64,000 nt of DNA from Hymenobacter sublimis (GCF_023101345.1 NZ_CP095848.1:991501-1055500); one strand, 5' to 3'; shown: positions 9,003 to 19,181, numbered from the stretch's first letter. The notes: generated by a model not told the origin, from the sequence alone. Made by a program: numbers and translations.

Positions 9003-9243
9003 GACGGATTTTTCGGATTGCACGGATTTTCTGGGGGTAGGCTGCTGCCGCTCCATGACTGCCGAACACCCAACCAAACAGGAAGGGCTTGCCAATTGGC
9101 AAGCCCTTCCTGTTTGATAAAATCAACCCGAATTGACTGCAGGTGGCTGAGTTCTTTTTCACCTGCTCTTCGAGTAAAGGTAAACACCTACCTGACTTGA
9201 CTATAACCTCGGTGCAACTCGATGAATCCGTCTTAATCCGTGA
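8992..9243. repeat. CACGGATT-type inverted repeat pair flanking a short gap
   Basis: TCACGGATTAAGACGGATT occurs at 8992-9010 and in perfect inverted form at 9225-9243. The left copy includes the stop codon of the acetyltransferase, and the right copy ends two bases before the stop of the convergent TlpA-like gene. More CGGATT units follow the left copy (9005-9030). This resembles a dispersed palindromic repeat rather than an ordinary terminator. Confidence 0.8.
9075..9116. terminator. 42-bp perfect palindrome, probable bidirectional terminator
   Basis: Every base from 9075 to 9116 pairs with its mirror position; the centre is CCAA|TTGG. The stem contains AAACAGGAAGGGCTTGCC. As RNA it would fold as a long hairpin with A/T-rich outer ends, between two convergent genes. 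A terminator role is likely, though the absence of a true loop also suits a dispersed palindromic element. Confidence 0.75.
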
Positions 9244-9244
9244 G

Positions 9245-10594
9245 TTACTCGGCTAGAAGTTGGTCGATGGTCTGGTTGAATTCCGCTACCTCCTGCTCGT
9301 AGTACTTGCCGGTGCCAGGGCCCGAGAAGCCGGTGTGAATCTTACGTACTTCGCCTTTTTTGTCGAGGAAAATAGTGGTTGGGAAAGCCAATACCTTCTG
9401 AATCTGAGGCAAGGACTGGCTGGCGGCGTCCTTGTTGGCTTCGCCGGCCACGGCCAGGTCGTAGCCCACGTTCAGGCGCTGCTTCATCTTTAGTAGCTTC
9501 TGCGAGGCCACCTTCTGGTCGGCCGTCCGCTCGTAACCCAGTCCGATGATTTCCACGCCGCGCTGCTTGTTTTTCTCGTACCAGGGAGCCAGGAAGTTGG
9601 TTTCGTCCATGCAATTGGGGCACCAGGAGCCCAGAATCTGGACCACTACTACCTTGCCTTTGTACTTGGGGTCGGAGGGGGAGATGCTGCCGCCTTCATA
9701 AACGCTCGGGAACTTGAAGTCGAGCTTTTTTTGGCCGGGTTTCATACCAGTAAGGGCGTTTGCGTCGGGCAGTTTGGCGTTCGGGTCGAGGGTAGCCGTC
9801 CACGTTTCGTGGCCCGATTTGCCGCTGTAGAAGTGGCCTTTCAACTCTGTAAAACCATCGTTTTTCACATCATCGGCGGTAAACAGGAACCCGTGGCTAC
9901 CATCGAAAGTGGACAACTTCATGCGGAAACCTTTAGGACCTCGAACGATTCCACCAGCCAGATAACGATAGTCTCCGGTTGTAGTAAGAAAAGAACCACT
10001 CAGATTCCCGTTACGGTACTTGAATAAGCCTACAGCCGGATATGATTTGCCTTCCCCATCAGTGAATGTTACCTTGTATGTAGCAGTGCTGGTGGACAAG
10101 GCTTTGTTAATTGGAAATATACCTTTTGTTCCATCATCATATTCATCGTAAAACAAGGCTTGATTTCCCCTGGACGCTGTGAAGGCTACCCGGTAGGGCT
10201 CCTTGGCGTCGTACTTTACCCAAGCGCCTTTCAACTTGTTGGCTCCATCGGTACGCACCACCAGCGCGGCGTCAAACACGCCCAGGCGGATGGTAGTGGA
10301 GTCGCCGACGGTTTTGATTTCGTCTAGCTTTAGGCGCTCCTCGCCGTTGCGTAGGTACACGGCTACGGGTTGGTTGTTGTTTCCGGTTTCTACATCAAAC
10401 AGAAACGGAATTTTCTGGCCCTGGGCCGCCAGCACCCCGCGCCAGGTGCCCGCCGGCAGGTAGGTGGCGTTGGCGCCGGTAGTTTCCGCGGGCTTGGTTT
10501 TTTCGGAGGAAGAGGAATTGGACTGACAGGCCACCGCGGCCAGCGCGAGTCCGGCCCCGGCTATGGCCTTGCGAAACGAGAAGGCAACGGGCAT
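9245..10594 (-). CDS. TlpA-family thioredoxin-like lipoprotein
   Basis: A 449-residue lipoprotein: a hydrophobic segment ends in LAAVAC, with Cys about residue 23 as the lipid site, followed by a Ser/Lys linker. The central 250 residues are beta-rich and typical of Bacteroidota TlpA-disulfide reductases (YLPAGTWRGVLAAQGQKIPFLFDV). The C-terminal third is a redoxin/AhpC-TSA thioredoxin domain with the active site W-C325-P-N-C328, then IIGLGYERT and the cis-Pro region FPTTIFLDKKGEVRKIHTGFSG. It probably reduces disulfides or peroxides outside the cytoplasm; the physiological partner is unknown. Confidence 0.9.
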   Translation of the reverse strand: MPVAFSFRKAIAGAGLALAAVACQSNSSSSEKTKPAETTGANATYLPAGTWRGVLAAQGQKIPFLFDVETGNNNQPVAVYLRNGEERLKLDEIKTVGDSTTIRLGVFDAALVVRTDGANKLKGAWVKYDAKEPYRVAFTASRGNQALFYDEYDDGTKGIFPINKALSTSTATYKVTFTDGEGKSYPAVGLFKYRNGNLSGSFLTTTGDYRYLAGGIVRGPKGFRMKLSTFDGSHGFLFTADDVKNDGFTELKGHFYSGKSGHETWTATLDPNAKLPDANALTGMKPGQKKLDFKFPSVYEGGSISPSDPKYKGKVVVVQILGSWCPNCMDETNFLAPWYEKNKQRGVEIIGLGYERTADQKVASQKLLKMKQRLNVGYDLAVAGEANKDAASQSLPQIQKVLAFPTTIFLDKKGEVRKIHTGFSGPGTGKYYEQEVAEFNQTIDQLLAE

Positions 10595-10773
10595 GGGAAA
10601 AAAGTTAAAAGGTTGATTCGGGGCTAAACTACTCAGAGGGCAGGATAGTTTACCAGAAGCCGGCGAGCAGAACCAAGAATGCGGCGCCTACCGGTCACTA
10701 CGCCAGCACACTGCGTAAACCTGCCTTTTGGAATAATTCTAAATCAGGCCGGGGGCGTAGGCGGAGGCCCGAA

Positions 10774-10808
10774 ATTTTAGGCTGCGCAACGACCGACAAC
10801 TATATTTG
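10774..10808 (+). promoter_or_regulatory. Candidate Bacteroidota-type promoter for aconitase
   Basis: TATATTTG at 10801-10808 is a perfect match to the -7 consensus TAnnTTTG. A TTTTAG run about 20 bases upstream (10774-10779) could be a degenerate -33 TTTG. The distance to the aconitase ATG is about 50 bp. Confidence 0.5.
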
Positions 10809-10858
10809 CGTACCTGTCTACTATAGGCACGTTCTCTCCACTTTTTCCATTTCGCATT

Positions 10859-13153
10859 ATGGCGTTTGACTTAGAAATGATCAAGGCCGTGTACGATGGC
10901 ATGGGCTCCCGCATTGAAGCCGCCCGTACCGCCGTTGGCCGTCCGCTTACCCTGACTGAAAAAATCCTGTACGCTCACCTGTACGGCGGCTCTGTTTCGC
11001 AGGCGTATGAGCGGGGCGTTTCCTACGTCGATTTCGCTCCCGACCGGGTTGCCATGCAGGATGCTACCGCCCAAATGGCGCTGCTCCAGTTCATGCAGGC
11101 CGGTAAAGCCAAGGTGGCCGTACCCAGCACCGTACACTGCGACCACCTGATTCAGGCTAAAGAAGGAGCTGACCAGGATTTGGCCATTGCTAACTCCGAA
11201 AACAAGGAAGTATATGACTTCCTGGCTTCGGTATCCAATAAGTACGGCATCGGCTTCTGGAAGCCCGGTGCTGGTATCATTCACCAGGTAGTACTCGAGA
11301 ACTACGCCTTCCCCGGCGGCATGATGATCGGTACGGACTCGCACACGCCCAACGCCGGCGGCTTGGGCATGATTGCCATCGGCGTTGGTGGCGCCGATGC
11401 CGTAGATGTTATGTCGGGCATGGCCTGGGAGCTGAAATTCCCGAAGGTAATTGGCGTAAAGCTCACTGGTAAGCTCTCGGGCTGGGCCTCGGCGAAAGAC
11501 GTAATTCTGCGCGTGGCCGGCATCCTGACCGTAAAAGGCGGTACCGGTGCTATTGTGGAGTACTTCGGCGAGGGCGCCAACGCGCTGTCGGCCACTGGCA
11601 AAGGCACCATCTGCAACATGGGCGCTGAGATTGGGGCGACTACCTCTGTCTTTAGCTACGATGAGAAGATGGGCGACTACCTGCGCGGTACGGGCCGGGC
11701 TGATATTGCTGATGCCGCTGCTGCCGTAGCTCAGCACCTGCGCGCTGACGACGAGGTATATGCTAACCCCGCCAATTTCTACGACCAGCTCATCGAAATC
11801 GACCTGAACACCCTGGAGCCCTACGTGAACGGTCCGTTCACGCCGGACGCTGCCTGGCCGATTTCGCAGTTTGCTGCTGCTGTGCGCGAGCACAACTGGC
11901 CCGCTAAACTGGAAGTTGGTTTGATCGGCTCCTGCACGAACTCCTCGTACGAGGACATTACCCGCGCCGCCAGCATTGCCAAGCAAGCTGCCGACAAGGG
12001 CCTGACGGTGCAGGCGGAGTACACGGTAACGCCTGGCTCGGAGCTGGTGCGCTACACCGTGGAGCGCGACGGGCTGCTGGATACGTTCGCTCAGATGGGT
12101 GGGGTAGTGCTGGCCAACGCCTGCGGTCCGTGCATTGGGCAGTGGGCCCGCCACATGGACGATATGAAGCGGCCAAACTCCATCATCACCTCGTTCAACC
12201 GCAACTTCGCCAAGCGCAACGACGGCAACCCGAACACCCACGCTTTCGTGGCCTCGCCCGAAATCGTAACCGCCTTCGCTATTGCCGGTGATTTGACCTT
12301 CAACCCCCTGGTTGATACCCTGACCACGAAAGACGGCCAGCAGGTACGTTTCGACGAGCCCCGGGGCATTGAGCTGCCACCCCGTGGTTTCGCCGTGGAA
12401 GATGCGGGTTACCAGGCACCCGCCGTTGATGGCTCAGGCGTGCAGGTAATCGTAGATCCGGCTTCCGACCGTTTGGAGTTGCTGGAGCCCTTCCGCCCGT
12501 GGGAAGGGGTAGACCTGAAAGGCCTGCGTCTGCTCATTAAGGCCCAGGGCAAGTGCACCACCGACCACATTTCGATGGCCGGCCCGTGGCTGAAATACCG
12601 CGGCCACCTGGATAACATCTCCAACAACATGCTCATCGGGGCTATCAATGCCTTCAACGGCGAAGCTAACGCCGTGAAGGACGCCCTAACCCAGGGTACG
12701 CCGTACTCCGCCGTGCCCCAGGTAGCACGTAACTACAAAGCCCAGGGCATCGGCTCGGTGGTAGTAGGTGACGAGAACTACGGCGAAGGTTCGTCGCGGG
12801 AGCACGCGGCCATGGAGCCCCGCCACTTGGGCGTGCGCGCCGTGCTGGTGAAGAGCTTTGCTCGTATTCACGAAACCAACCTGAAGAAGCAGGGTATGTT
12901 GGCCCTGACCTTCGCTAATAAGGCTGACTACGACCTGATTGAGGAGGACGACACCATCGACATCCTCGGCCTGACGGAGTTTGCCCCCGGCAAGCCCCTG
13001 CAGATTCGTCTGCACCACAGCGACGGTGACACCGACCTCATCACGGTAAATCATACCTACAACCAGGGCCAGATTGAGTGGTTCAAAGCCGGCTCGGCCC
13101 TGAACCTGATCCGCCTGAAAGAGTCGGGCCAGGCGCAACTGTCGCAGAAGTAA
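10859..13153 (+). CDS. acn: Aconitate hydratase (mitochondrial-type)
   Basis: A 764-residue [4Fe-4S] enzyme of the TCA cycle that interconverts citrate and isocitrate through cis-aconitate. The three cluster cysteines are C359 ([12 protein letters not shown]), C422 and C425 ([10 protein letters not shown]). Early landmarks are [15 protein letters not shown] and [23 protein letters not shown]. The C-terminal swivel domain contains [22 protein letters not shown], with the Ser/Arg residues that bind substrate. Length and sequence fit the shorter mitochondrial-type aconitase, not the 890-residue AcnA type. It appears monocistronic, with a promoter-like element 50 bp upstream and a terminator just after. 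Confidence 0.96.
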   Translation: MAFDLEMIKAVYDGMGSRIEAARTAVGRPLTLTEKILYAHLYGGSVSQAYERGVSYVDFAPDRVAMQDATAQMALLQFMQAGKAKVAVPSTVHCDHLIQAKEGADQDLAIANSENKEVYDFLASVSNKYGIGFWKPGAGIIHQVVLENYAFPGGMMIGTDSHTPNAGGLGMIAIGVGGADAVDVMSGMAWELKFPKVIGVKLTGKLSGWASAKDVILRVAGILTVKGGTGAIVEYFGEGANALSATGKGTICNMGAEIGATTSVFSYDEKMGDYLRGTGRADIADAAAAVAQHLRADDEVYANPANFYDQLIEIDLNTLEPYVNGPFTPDAAWPISQFAAAVREHNWPAKLEVGLIGSCTNSSYEDITRAASIAKQAADKGLTVQAEYTVTPGSELVRYTVERDGLLDTFAQMGGVVLANACGPCIGQWARHMDDMKRPNSIITSFNRNFAKRNDGNPNTHAFVASPEIVTAFAIAGDLTFNPLVDTLTTKDGQQVRFDEPRGIELPPRGFAVEDAGYQAPAVDGSGVQVIVDPASDRLELLEPFRPWEGVDLKGLRLLIKAQGKCTTDHISMAGPWLKYRGHLDNISNNMLIGAINAFNGEANAVKDALTQGTPYSAVPQVARNYKAQGIGSVVVGDENYGEGSSREHAAMEPRHLGVRAVLVKSFARIHETNLKKQGMLALTFANKADYDLIEEDDTIDILGLTEFAPGKPLQIRLHHSDGDTDLITVNHTYNQGQIEWFKAGSALNLIRLKESGQAQLSQK

Positions 13154-13177
13154 TTCTGGTTTCACCTTGCCTGTAGC

Positions 13178-13213
13178 AACGGCCGCTTCCTAGTTGGGAG
13201 GCGGCCGTTTTTG
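13178..13213 (+). terminator. Intrinsic terminator of acn
   Basis: The stem ACGGCCGC/GCGGCCGT, extended by partly paired TTCC/GGGA, is followed by TTTTTG. It starts about 25 bp after the acn stop codon. Confidence 0.85.
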
Positions 13214-13299
13214 TTGCTAGCCTAGTCTAGTTGCAACCTCTACGCCTTCAAGAGCATCTGCAGGAAGACACCGGTACTATCCTGACTTAATTACTACCC

Positions 13300-13764
13300 A
13301 TGAAACAACCCTTTACGCTTGGTTTTGGCGCGCTGGCTTTGTTGAGCGGCTGTATCACACCAGTGGACGAAGCCGAATCTGGCCCCAAAACAGAACTATT
13401 GGTCAAGAGCCTGGAAAGCGAATATGGCTGTTATAACACTGCCCGCCAGATGCACATCAACCTGTCGGAAACTTACACCGTCATCCATTCCCAAGCTCAG
13501 TTCGATCAGCTGGTGAGCGGCAGCTGTCGGCCGCAGATTGACTTTGCTACCTACGATTTGGTAATCGGCAAAAAAGGGCTGCCCAACAGTGAGGCAGGCA
13601 TTCACTACACCCTACAACGGGAGTACGAAACCAAACGGGTTGTCCTTCACGTGGTATTTACCCTGAGCATGACTACGGAAGCTCCCAACGTAACCTACCA
13701 CGCCTTGGTGCCCAAGCTGGCAGCCAGCGAGGGGGTAGACGTGAAAATTGAAATGAAGAAATAA
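13300..13764 (+). CDS. Small lipoprotein of unknown function
   Basis: A 154-residue protein with a clear lipoprotein signal (FTLGFGALALLSGC, lipid Cys at residue 18). The mature part has a second cysteine pair (YGCYNTARQ and SGSCRPQIDF) that could form a disulfide, and YTVIHSQAQFDQLV, a pattern seen in several uncharacterised Bacteroidota lipoproteins. No enzyme motif is visible. It has its own terminator and is probably monocistronic. Confidence 0.75.
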   Translation: MKQPFTLGFGALALLSGCITPVDEAESGPKTELLVKSLESEYGCYNTARQMHINLSETYTVIHSQAQFDQLVSGSCRPQIDFATYDLVIGKKGLPNSEAGIHYTLQREYETKRVVLHVVFTLSMTTEAPNVTYHALVPKLAASEGVDVKIEMKK

Positions 13765-13785
13765 TGGAACCTCTGATGTCCGTAA

Positions 13786-13822
13786 TAAAAAGGCCGCGAC
13801 TTACCAGTCAGCGGCCTTTTTG
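13786..13822 (+). terminator. Intrinsic terminator, probably bidirectional
   Basis: AAAAAGGCCGC and GCGGCCTTTTT pair around a 13-base loop. A- and T-runs on both sides would serve the lipoprotein gene and also the convergent membrane protein. Confidence 0.85.
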
Positions 13823-13857
13823 TGCTACTATAACTTGCCTGGAAATGCCAACAAGCC

Positions 13858-14271
13858 TTACATGGTAGCTACTTGCGCCGGGCGCACTTCTCGGGGCCTT
13901 TGCACGAGGTAGTAATACAGTAAAATCAGCAGGCCGGTAAGGAAGGGAAATAGAGCCAGGTGCTTGCCCGTAACCGCCCCCCAAACGTGAATGGTATCGA
14001 AGCCCAGAAACTCGCTCACCATCCAGTAGGAGTTGGCGGAAATCCAGAACACGATGGCCAAGTTATGCGCTAGCTCGGCCTTGATGTCGCGCGTGCGCCA
14101 GGTAATGACCAGGGCAATAGCCAGGGTAGGAAAAATCATGGCAATGCCCAAGGGCTTCCAGACCATGCACCAGCCGATGTCCTTGAGCAGCCAGAACAGG
14201 ATGTGCATATTTTCCATACGGCGGTAAGGGGCCGGAATACTGTACAGGTGCTCGTCGGGGGGCTGGTTCAT
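13858..14271 (-). CDS. Four-helix membrane protein of unknown function
   Basis: A 137-residue inner-membrane protein with about four transmembrane helices: HILFWLLKDIGWCMVW, GIAMIFPTLAIALVI, LAIVFWISANSYWMV and LALFPFLTGLLILLYYYLV. The loops carry a conserved-looking RTRDIKAELAHN and SEFLGFD. I do not recognise a named family. The ATG at 14271 is used; an alternative lies four codons upstream. Nothing in the context points to a function. Confidence 0.7.
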   Translation of the reverse strand: MNQPPDEHLYSIPAPYRRMENMHILFWLLKDIGWCMVWKPLGIAMIFPTLAIALVITWRTRDIKAELAHNLAIVFWISANSYWMVSEFLGFDTIHVWGAVTGKHLALFPFLTGLLILLYYYLVQRPREVRPAQVATM

Positions 14272-14422
14272 GGGAGTTAACAAGGAAAAGCCAAAGATAT
14301 TGAGCCGGTGGTGGTTGGAAAAAGCCGGCAGGTGCGGTAGCAGGATTTAGGACTTACGGGCGTCTTTTTCTCTACTGCTGCGTATGAGGGGCTGATTTCA
14401 GTTCACCTTGTTCGTAGTTCTA

Positions 14423-15109
14423 ATGGCCGAAGCGCTTCGGAAAGCAGCAAAAGGAGCCGCCTACGTGGGCGGTGGTATTATAGGTGCCCTGGCCTTATAT
14501 GTGGCCGCTTCCGTGGGCTTGTCCGCTATTCCGGTGGGCCGGGCCAACTCGCCGGCCGTTGGCAATATTCCGGCCTACATCTTGTCCAATGGCGTGCATA
14601 CTGATATTGTACTGCCCGTGCGCACCAGCCACATGGACTGGACCGAGCTGGTGCCCTACTCCGCCGCTCCCGTGCTGGACCCCAGCCGCGACTACATCGG
14701 CTTTGGCTGGGGCGACAAGGGCTTCTACCTGAATACTCCCACCTGGGCCGAGCTGAAGCCCAGTACGGCCGTTAAGGCCATGTTTTGGCTGAGCACCACG
14801 GCCATGCACGCTACCTTCCACCACCAGCCCCAACCCGGCCCCGACTGCGTGCAGGTGCTGCTAACCCCGGCTGAGTATGCGCGCCTAGTTGCCTTCATCA
14901 AAAACAGCTTCGACTACGATGCGCAGGGGCGCACCCAGCACATCCAGGGGCATAGCTACGGGCAGCACGATGCCTTTTATGAGGCTAAGCGCACCTATAA
15001 CCTGTTTTATACCTGTAACACCTGGGCTAACGAGGGCCTAAAGGTTGCCGGTCAAAAGGCCGCCCTCTGGACTCCGTTTGAGTTTGGAATCTTCTGGCAG
15101 TATCGGTAA
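14423..15109 (+). CDS. TIGR02117/DUF2459 family protein
   Basis: A 228-residue protein with an N-terminal membrane segment (AAYVGGGIIGALALYVAASVGL), then the DUF2459 hallmark ILSNGVHTDIVLPVRTSHMDW and YIGFGWGDKGFYLNTPTW. Near the C-terminus is YNLFYTCNTWANEGLKVAGQKAALWTPFEFGIF. The family (TIGR02117, named for neighbourhood to urease genes in some genomes) has conserved His/Asp/Cys residues that suggest an amidase or cysteine-protease-like fold, but no activity is established. A TTG five codons upstream is in frame; the ATG is preferred. No urease genes are in the window. Confidence 0.82.
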   Translation: MAEALRKAAKGAAYVGGGIIGALALYVAASVGLSAIPVGRANSPAVGNIPAYILSNGVHTDIVLPVRTSHMDWTELVPYSAAPVLDPSRDYIGFGWGDKGFYLNTPTWAELKPSTAVKAMFWLSTTAMHATFHHQPQPGPDCVQVLLTPAEYARLVAFIKNSFDYDAQGRTQHIQGHSYGQHDAFYEAKRTYNLFYTCNTWANEGLKVAGQKAALWTPFEFGIFWQYR

Positions 15110-15193
15110 CAGCTACTGGTTCCACCAGAAAAATTGTCGGGAAATCAGGTAGATGAGGCCAGCAAGGCAGACAGCTACGCTTGAGTAACGAGC

Positions 15194-15235
15194 AAAAAAA
15201 GCCCGGCTGGTTTCGCAGCACGCGACACAGCCGGG
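15194..15235 (-). terminator. Intrinsic terminator of the minus-strand gene at 15264
   Basis: On the minus strand CCCGGCTG...CAGCCGGG forms an 8-bp stem followed by a run of seven Ts (15194-15200 on the plus strand as As). Confidence 0.82.
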
Positions 15236-15263
15236 ACAGAGGGGTGGAAAGGGAAACCGGAAG

Positions 15264-15512
15264 CTAGTTTAGCCAAACCTGAGCTACGGGCTCGAAGCGG
15301 TGGCGGGCGAAGGCTCCGTACGGCTGCTCAGCATAAAAGCCAAGCACATGCACCTGCAACTCACCAGTACGGGCGTTGCGGCGCATTTGTATCGGATACA
15401 CCTGTCCAGCCGCTGGCCAGTCTCCGATGTGGTCGGTTGGGCGGCAGCTAGCATCAACGCAGCGGGCATATTGCTGCACGGGAAGCGGAAAAGGAAGCTT
15501 TACTTTCGACAT
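15264..15512 (-). CDS. Small conserved-looking cytosolic protein
   Basis: An 82-residue protein starting MSKVKLPFPLPVQQYARCVDASCRPT and ending FARHRFEPVAQVWLN. It has a CxxxxC pair, a basic middle (QMRRNARTGEL) and an aromatic C-terminus, and no signal peptide. A longer in-frame start at 15641 would add a hydrophobic AT-rich leader; I prefer the internal ATG because base composition changes sharply there. It has a strong terminator, which supports it being a real transcript. Function unknown. Confidence 0.62.
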   Translation of the reverse strand: MSKVKLPFPLPVQQYARCVDASCRPTDHIGDWPAAGQVYPIQMRRNARTGELQVHVLGFYAEQPYGAFARHRFEPVAQVWLN

Positions 15513-16027
15513 ATCCAAAGATAACAATATTTGAGGTTTTGCGCTAAAAATATTAGATAAAAATGTGAGCAATATTGAGAGTATAAATGCCTCTATACGG
15601 AACTCTTTATTGAAATTATGAATCATAGAATTTTGCATCAACCAGGTCGTTTTAATATATAATAAATTATATGTATTGAAGTATTAGCTAATATAGTTAG
15701 TAAAAAAAGGGTTGTCATTTGTGTAATAGACACAAGGGTACGGATGCTTGCCTTAATGATGCTCTTGCCACAGACTATAACTCTTCGGGGCGGACGATCC
15801 AGGTTTCTGGCGTAATGCAAGCGGTAGCAAAAGCAGGGAAGGAGTAGACTTGAAGAAGAATGTCGTAGCTATTGACGTCAGGATTTTCCGACAGCGTAGC
15901 TCAGCAAGTAGGCCAATAGTTGTCAACCCAAGTCTCCTCACGAAATATAGATAGGACATATTGCTGATGTTATTGCAAATCAGCGTGTTGAGCTTGCTGT
16001 TGCGGCTACCAGCAACGAACTTTGGAT
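15513..16027. other. AT-rich gap
   Basis: This 515-bp stretch is far richer in A and T than its surroundings, especially 15520-15720. Short open frames exist on both strands, but none has a recognisable domain. It could contain promoters for the flanking genes or be a small foreign insertion. Confidence 0.5.
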
Positions 16028-16243
16028 ATGAAATTCTTACTTCTGCTGTGGATGAGCCAGCATCCTTTTCTGGTAGAAACAGAGCAGGGCAGCCACCAAG
16101 TGGCCGCCGCGGCTCTACAGTTAACCCACAACACGAAATTGGCCTTAGCTACTTACGAGCGTAGCCTGTTGGAAATGGTAGCGCGCCGAGAAATGACCCT
16201 CGCTCATTTGCTGGCCTACCTACAGGAGTCGGAGCAAGCCTAA
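16028..16243 (+). CDS. Small hypothetical protein
   Basis: A 71-residue frame starting MKFLLLLWMSQHPFLVE, with a helical C-terminal half (ALATYERSLLEMVARREMTLAHLLAYLQ). The composition is ordinary for this genome, and a hairpin follows the stop. No family is recognised. It could be a real small gene; the evidence is open frame, codon use and terminator only. Confidence 0.45.
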   Translation: MKFLLLLWMSQHPFLVETEQGSHQVAAAALQLTHNTKLALATYERSLLEMVARREMTLAHLLAYLQESEQA

Positions 16244-16260
16244 ATCCGATGTACAGTACT

Positions 16261-16311
16261 TAGCCTGCCCGCAGGCCCGCTTTTCTAACGTGCAGACCCG
16301 TGGGCAGGCTA
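16261..16311. terminator. Hairpin between convergent genes
   Basis: TAGCCTGCCC (16261-16270) pairs perfectly with GGGCAGGCTA (16302-16311) around a 31-base loop. There is no clear T-run, so a terminator role is tentative. Confidence 0.5.
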
Positions 16312-16332
16312 GGTGATGTGCGTAGCGCCTCG

Positions 16333-19181
16333 TTACAGCTGCCGCACTACCCGTTGGGTGGTGGTCCCGCCGGCTGTGCTGATCTGAATTAGGTACAAGC
16401 CGGACGGGTAAGCACTCAGGTCGAGTTGGGCGCTACGCCCACCTGGTACGCTATATACCCGCAGCTCCTGCCCTAGTACCGACAACACCCGAATGGTGGC
16501 TGGCCCGGCAGGAAGGTCTACCTGCAAGCGGCCAGTAGTGGGGTTTGGATACAAGGCTACCACTGGCAGGGAGGCGGAACGAACCGGCAACACCTGCCGG
16601 TACCGGGAGGCCGCGGCATCCGCTGCTACCTGGAGCTCCGCCAGGGAGGGGGCAGCCAGGACCGCAAATGCCACCACTGTCGAATCGCGGGGGCGAGGTA
16701 GGGCAGCGTGGCCCCAACTACCTGCGAGGCATCGGTGCCGGTGGCCGGGCCCGCCGTGCGCTGGCGTGTGCCACTGCTCAACGTCAGGAGCTTTTCGGCG
16801 GCGCTGAAACCATCGGCCAGCCGTACTGGCGTGCCTGCGGGAGCTTGGTTATCAATGGCATATACGCTGGGTTGCCCGCCGGTTAGTTGCTGCACACCAG
16901 CATAAACAGTAGCTTGGCGTGGCGCATAGAGGTAGCCCAGGCGGCGCACTGAGTCCCAGGCCGCTACATTACGGCCCGGCTCGCCGGGTAAGTCCCAGTC
17001 CATGTACAGCCCCACGCGCAGCGGCTTGAGCGTATCGGCGGTGAGGTTGGTGAGGCGGTACTCCAGAATCACGTAGTCGCGGTGAGGGGCAGCGGACCAG
17101 GCGTAGGCTCGTTGCCGCACCCGCACGCCCACCGAGCGTCCCATGGTCAGGGTCGGTAGCGAGTCGCGCAGTACGCCGGTGGCTTCCTGGTCGGCGCGCA
17201 GGGGCTGGGTAAGCCGGGTGGCCCGGGCTAGGGCGTAGAAGTCCTGGTCGGCGCCGCGCCGGTCGTTGCGCACGTTGTCGGATACGCCCGGGCCCGCGGC
17301 AGCAATGAGTAAGCCGCCCTCGGCCAGTAACGGGGCGCCCTGGCGGTAGCTAACGCCCTCCCCGAAGCTGGAGCCCAACCCATCGTAGCCGATATTGCCG
17401 CGGCTGCTCAGAGTCAGGAGCAGGTTATTGGCATCCAGCACCACGTAATCGGGGTTGAGCGTGAGCGTTTCGTACTGATCTTCTTGGTAGCCAGTGGTAG
17501 CATCCTGGAAGCGGTAGCGCAGCACGGCCTGGGTGTTAAGCGGTACCGAACCGGCTACGGCCAGCCGGAAAGGGGCCTGCGGGTTGCTACGCTGCTCCAG
17601 GGTAGCTAGGCTACCCACCCCAAATGTGCCCTGCCGCACCGTAACGTAGGGCGAAAGAGACGTTAGCGTCACCGTCAGGTTGGTAACCGGGCTGAGCAGG
17701 TTTTGCACCGCTACGGTCAGGCGCAAGGTGTCGCCGGGGGCGTAGGCACGGCGCTCCGGAGCGGCCGTGCGGCTTACTACCCGTGCCGACTGCCGGGAAG
17801 TGGCCGTAAGGGCGCGGGCAATGTTGAGGCGACCCGTGCCTAGCTTGCCCGCGTAGGCCACGTTGCCGGGCAGGGCATCAATGTTATCCGTCGTTTGCCG
17901 AAGCTGGGCGGCTATTTGGGCGGCAGTGTAGCGCGGGAAATGGGCGCGCAACAGGCCGGCCGCGCCCGAAACCAGCGGAGCTGAAAACGACGAGCCCCCA
18001 ACGGCCACGTAATCCGAATTTGTGTCGCCCCAAGTTGTCAGAATGCCGATGCCGGGAGCCGAGAGGTCGACGTGGCGGCTGTAGGTTCCGTTGGTTTCAC
18101 GCTCATCGGAGGGCCGGAGCATGGCCACTGAAAGCACGTGGTCGTAGCTGGCGGGGTAGAAATCCAACTCGGCTGGGGTGTTGCCGGCCGCTGCTACGAC
18201 TACCGCGTCGCGGTTGACGGCGGCGTAGGTAATGACATCTTGCTCAAACTGAGAGCGGCCGCCAACCCCACCCCAAGACAGGTTAATGACCCGGCAGCCG
18301 TGGTCGGCGGCGTACACAATGGCTTCGTAGCCGCCAAAAGCGCCCGTAGGTGTGCTAGGATAGATTTTCAGGGGCATAAACCGGCACCGGAAGCCTACGC
18401 CCGCAATGCCCTTGCTATTATCAGGAGCGGCAGCAGCGCAACCCGCTACTAATATGCCATGGACACTGCCCGGCTCCCGGACCGGGTCGTTGTCGTGGTC
18501 GGCAAAGTCCCAGCCGCGGTAGTTGTCCACGTAGCCATCCTGGTCGTTGTCGATGCCATCGATGGGGTCGCGGCGGTTGAGCTGTACCTGGGAAGCCAGG
18601 TCTTCGTGGGTGAGGCGGGTGCCCCCGTCCACAATCCCAATAACCACGCTGGTATCCCCCTTGCTGATGTTCCAGGCCTGGTAGGCCCGAATATTTTTGA
18701 GGTAGTACTGGCCGTTGGCGGCGGTGGAATCGGCGAAGGGGTCATTGGGCTGATACAGCGGCGCGTAGCTGTAGAGCGGCTCGGCGTATTCCACGGCCCC
18801 GGTTTTGCGTAGGGCCCGGCAAGCCTCTTCCACGGACAGCGTTACGGGTAGTTCGGCCTGAAAAATTAGCTCCAGGTGCACGGCGCCGGGCTGGTCGGGG
18901 CCGGGCGGCTGGCTGTGAGGAAACTTCGGGCGAACCTCCCGCGCCTGCAGGCGCAGCAAGGCCGCATCCAGGGCCGCAACCCCAGTTGCCTGCCCGGCTG
19001 GGCGGCTGCCAGTTGGGGCTGACTTTAGCTTAAATACTACCCGCCCGGCAAGAATGGTTTTGGTGGCAGGTGCCGGAGTAGTTACCGGCAGCGGGCCTTG
19101 TTGGGCGTGCGCGGCCCCGGCAGTTAGCAGAAGGGCTGCTATCCAGCAGTGGGTAGTAAAACGGAGTAGCGGTAGTAGCAT
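16333..19181 (-). pseudogene. S8 (subtilisin-like) peptidase with T9SS sorting domain, frameshifted near the C-terminus
   Basis: The main frame (19181 to a stop at 16626) has a signal peptide (LLPLLRFTTHCWIAALLLTAGAAHA), an inhibitor-like propeptide and an S8 domain. The catalytic triad is intact: Asp in IGIVDGG (about residue 185), His in VHGILVAG (about 241) and Ser in GGSSFSAPLVSG (about 397), with the oxyanion Asn in AAAGN. Beta-rich domains follow. The Por/T9SS sorting tail (VALYPNPTTGRLQVDLP, then GLYLIQISTAGG) lies in another frame and ends at 16333. Restoring one C in the C5 tract at 16689-16693 (plus-strand G5) joins them as SQVVGATLPYLAPRDST, then VVAFAVLAAP, the usual junction. The break is therefore one missing base: a real mutation, phase variation or a sequencing error. 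Without the tail the protease would not be sorted by T9SS. Confidence 0.85.

Noticed and set aside
10871..12241. A 456-codon open frame on the strand opposite aconitase
   Set aside because: It is the mirror of a GC-rich, strongly coding gene; its translation has no domain and aconitase is certain.
15638..15959. Short minus-strand frames in the AT-rich gap
   Set aside because: Low-complexity hydrophobic translations that follow from AT-rich DNA; no support as genes.
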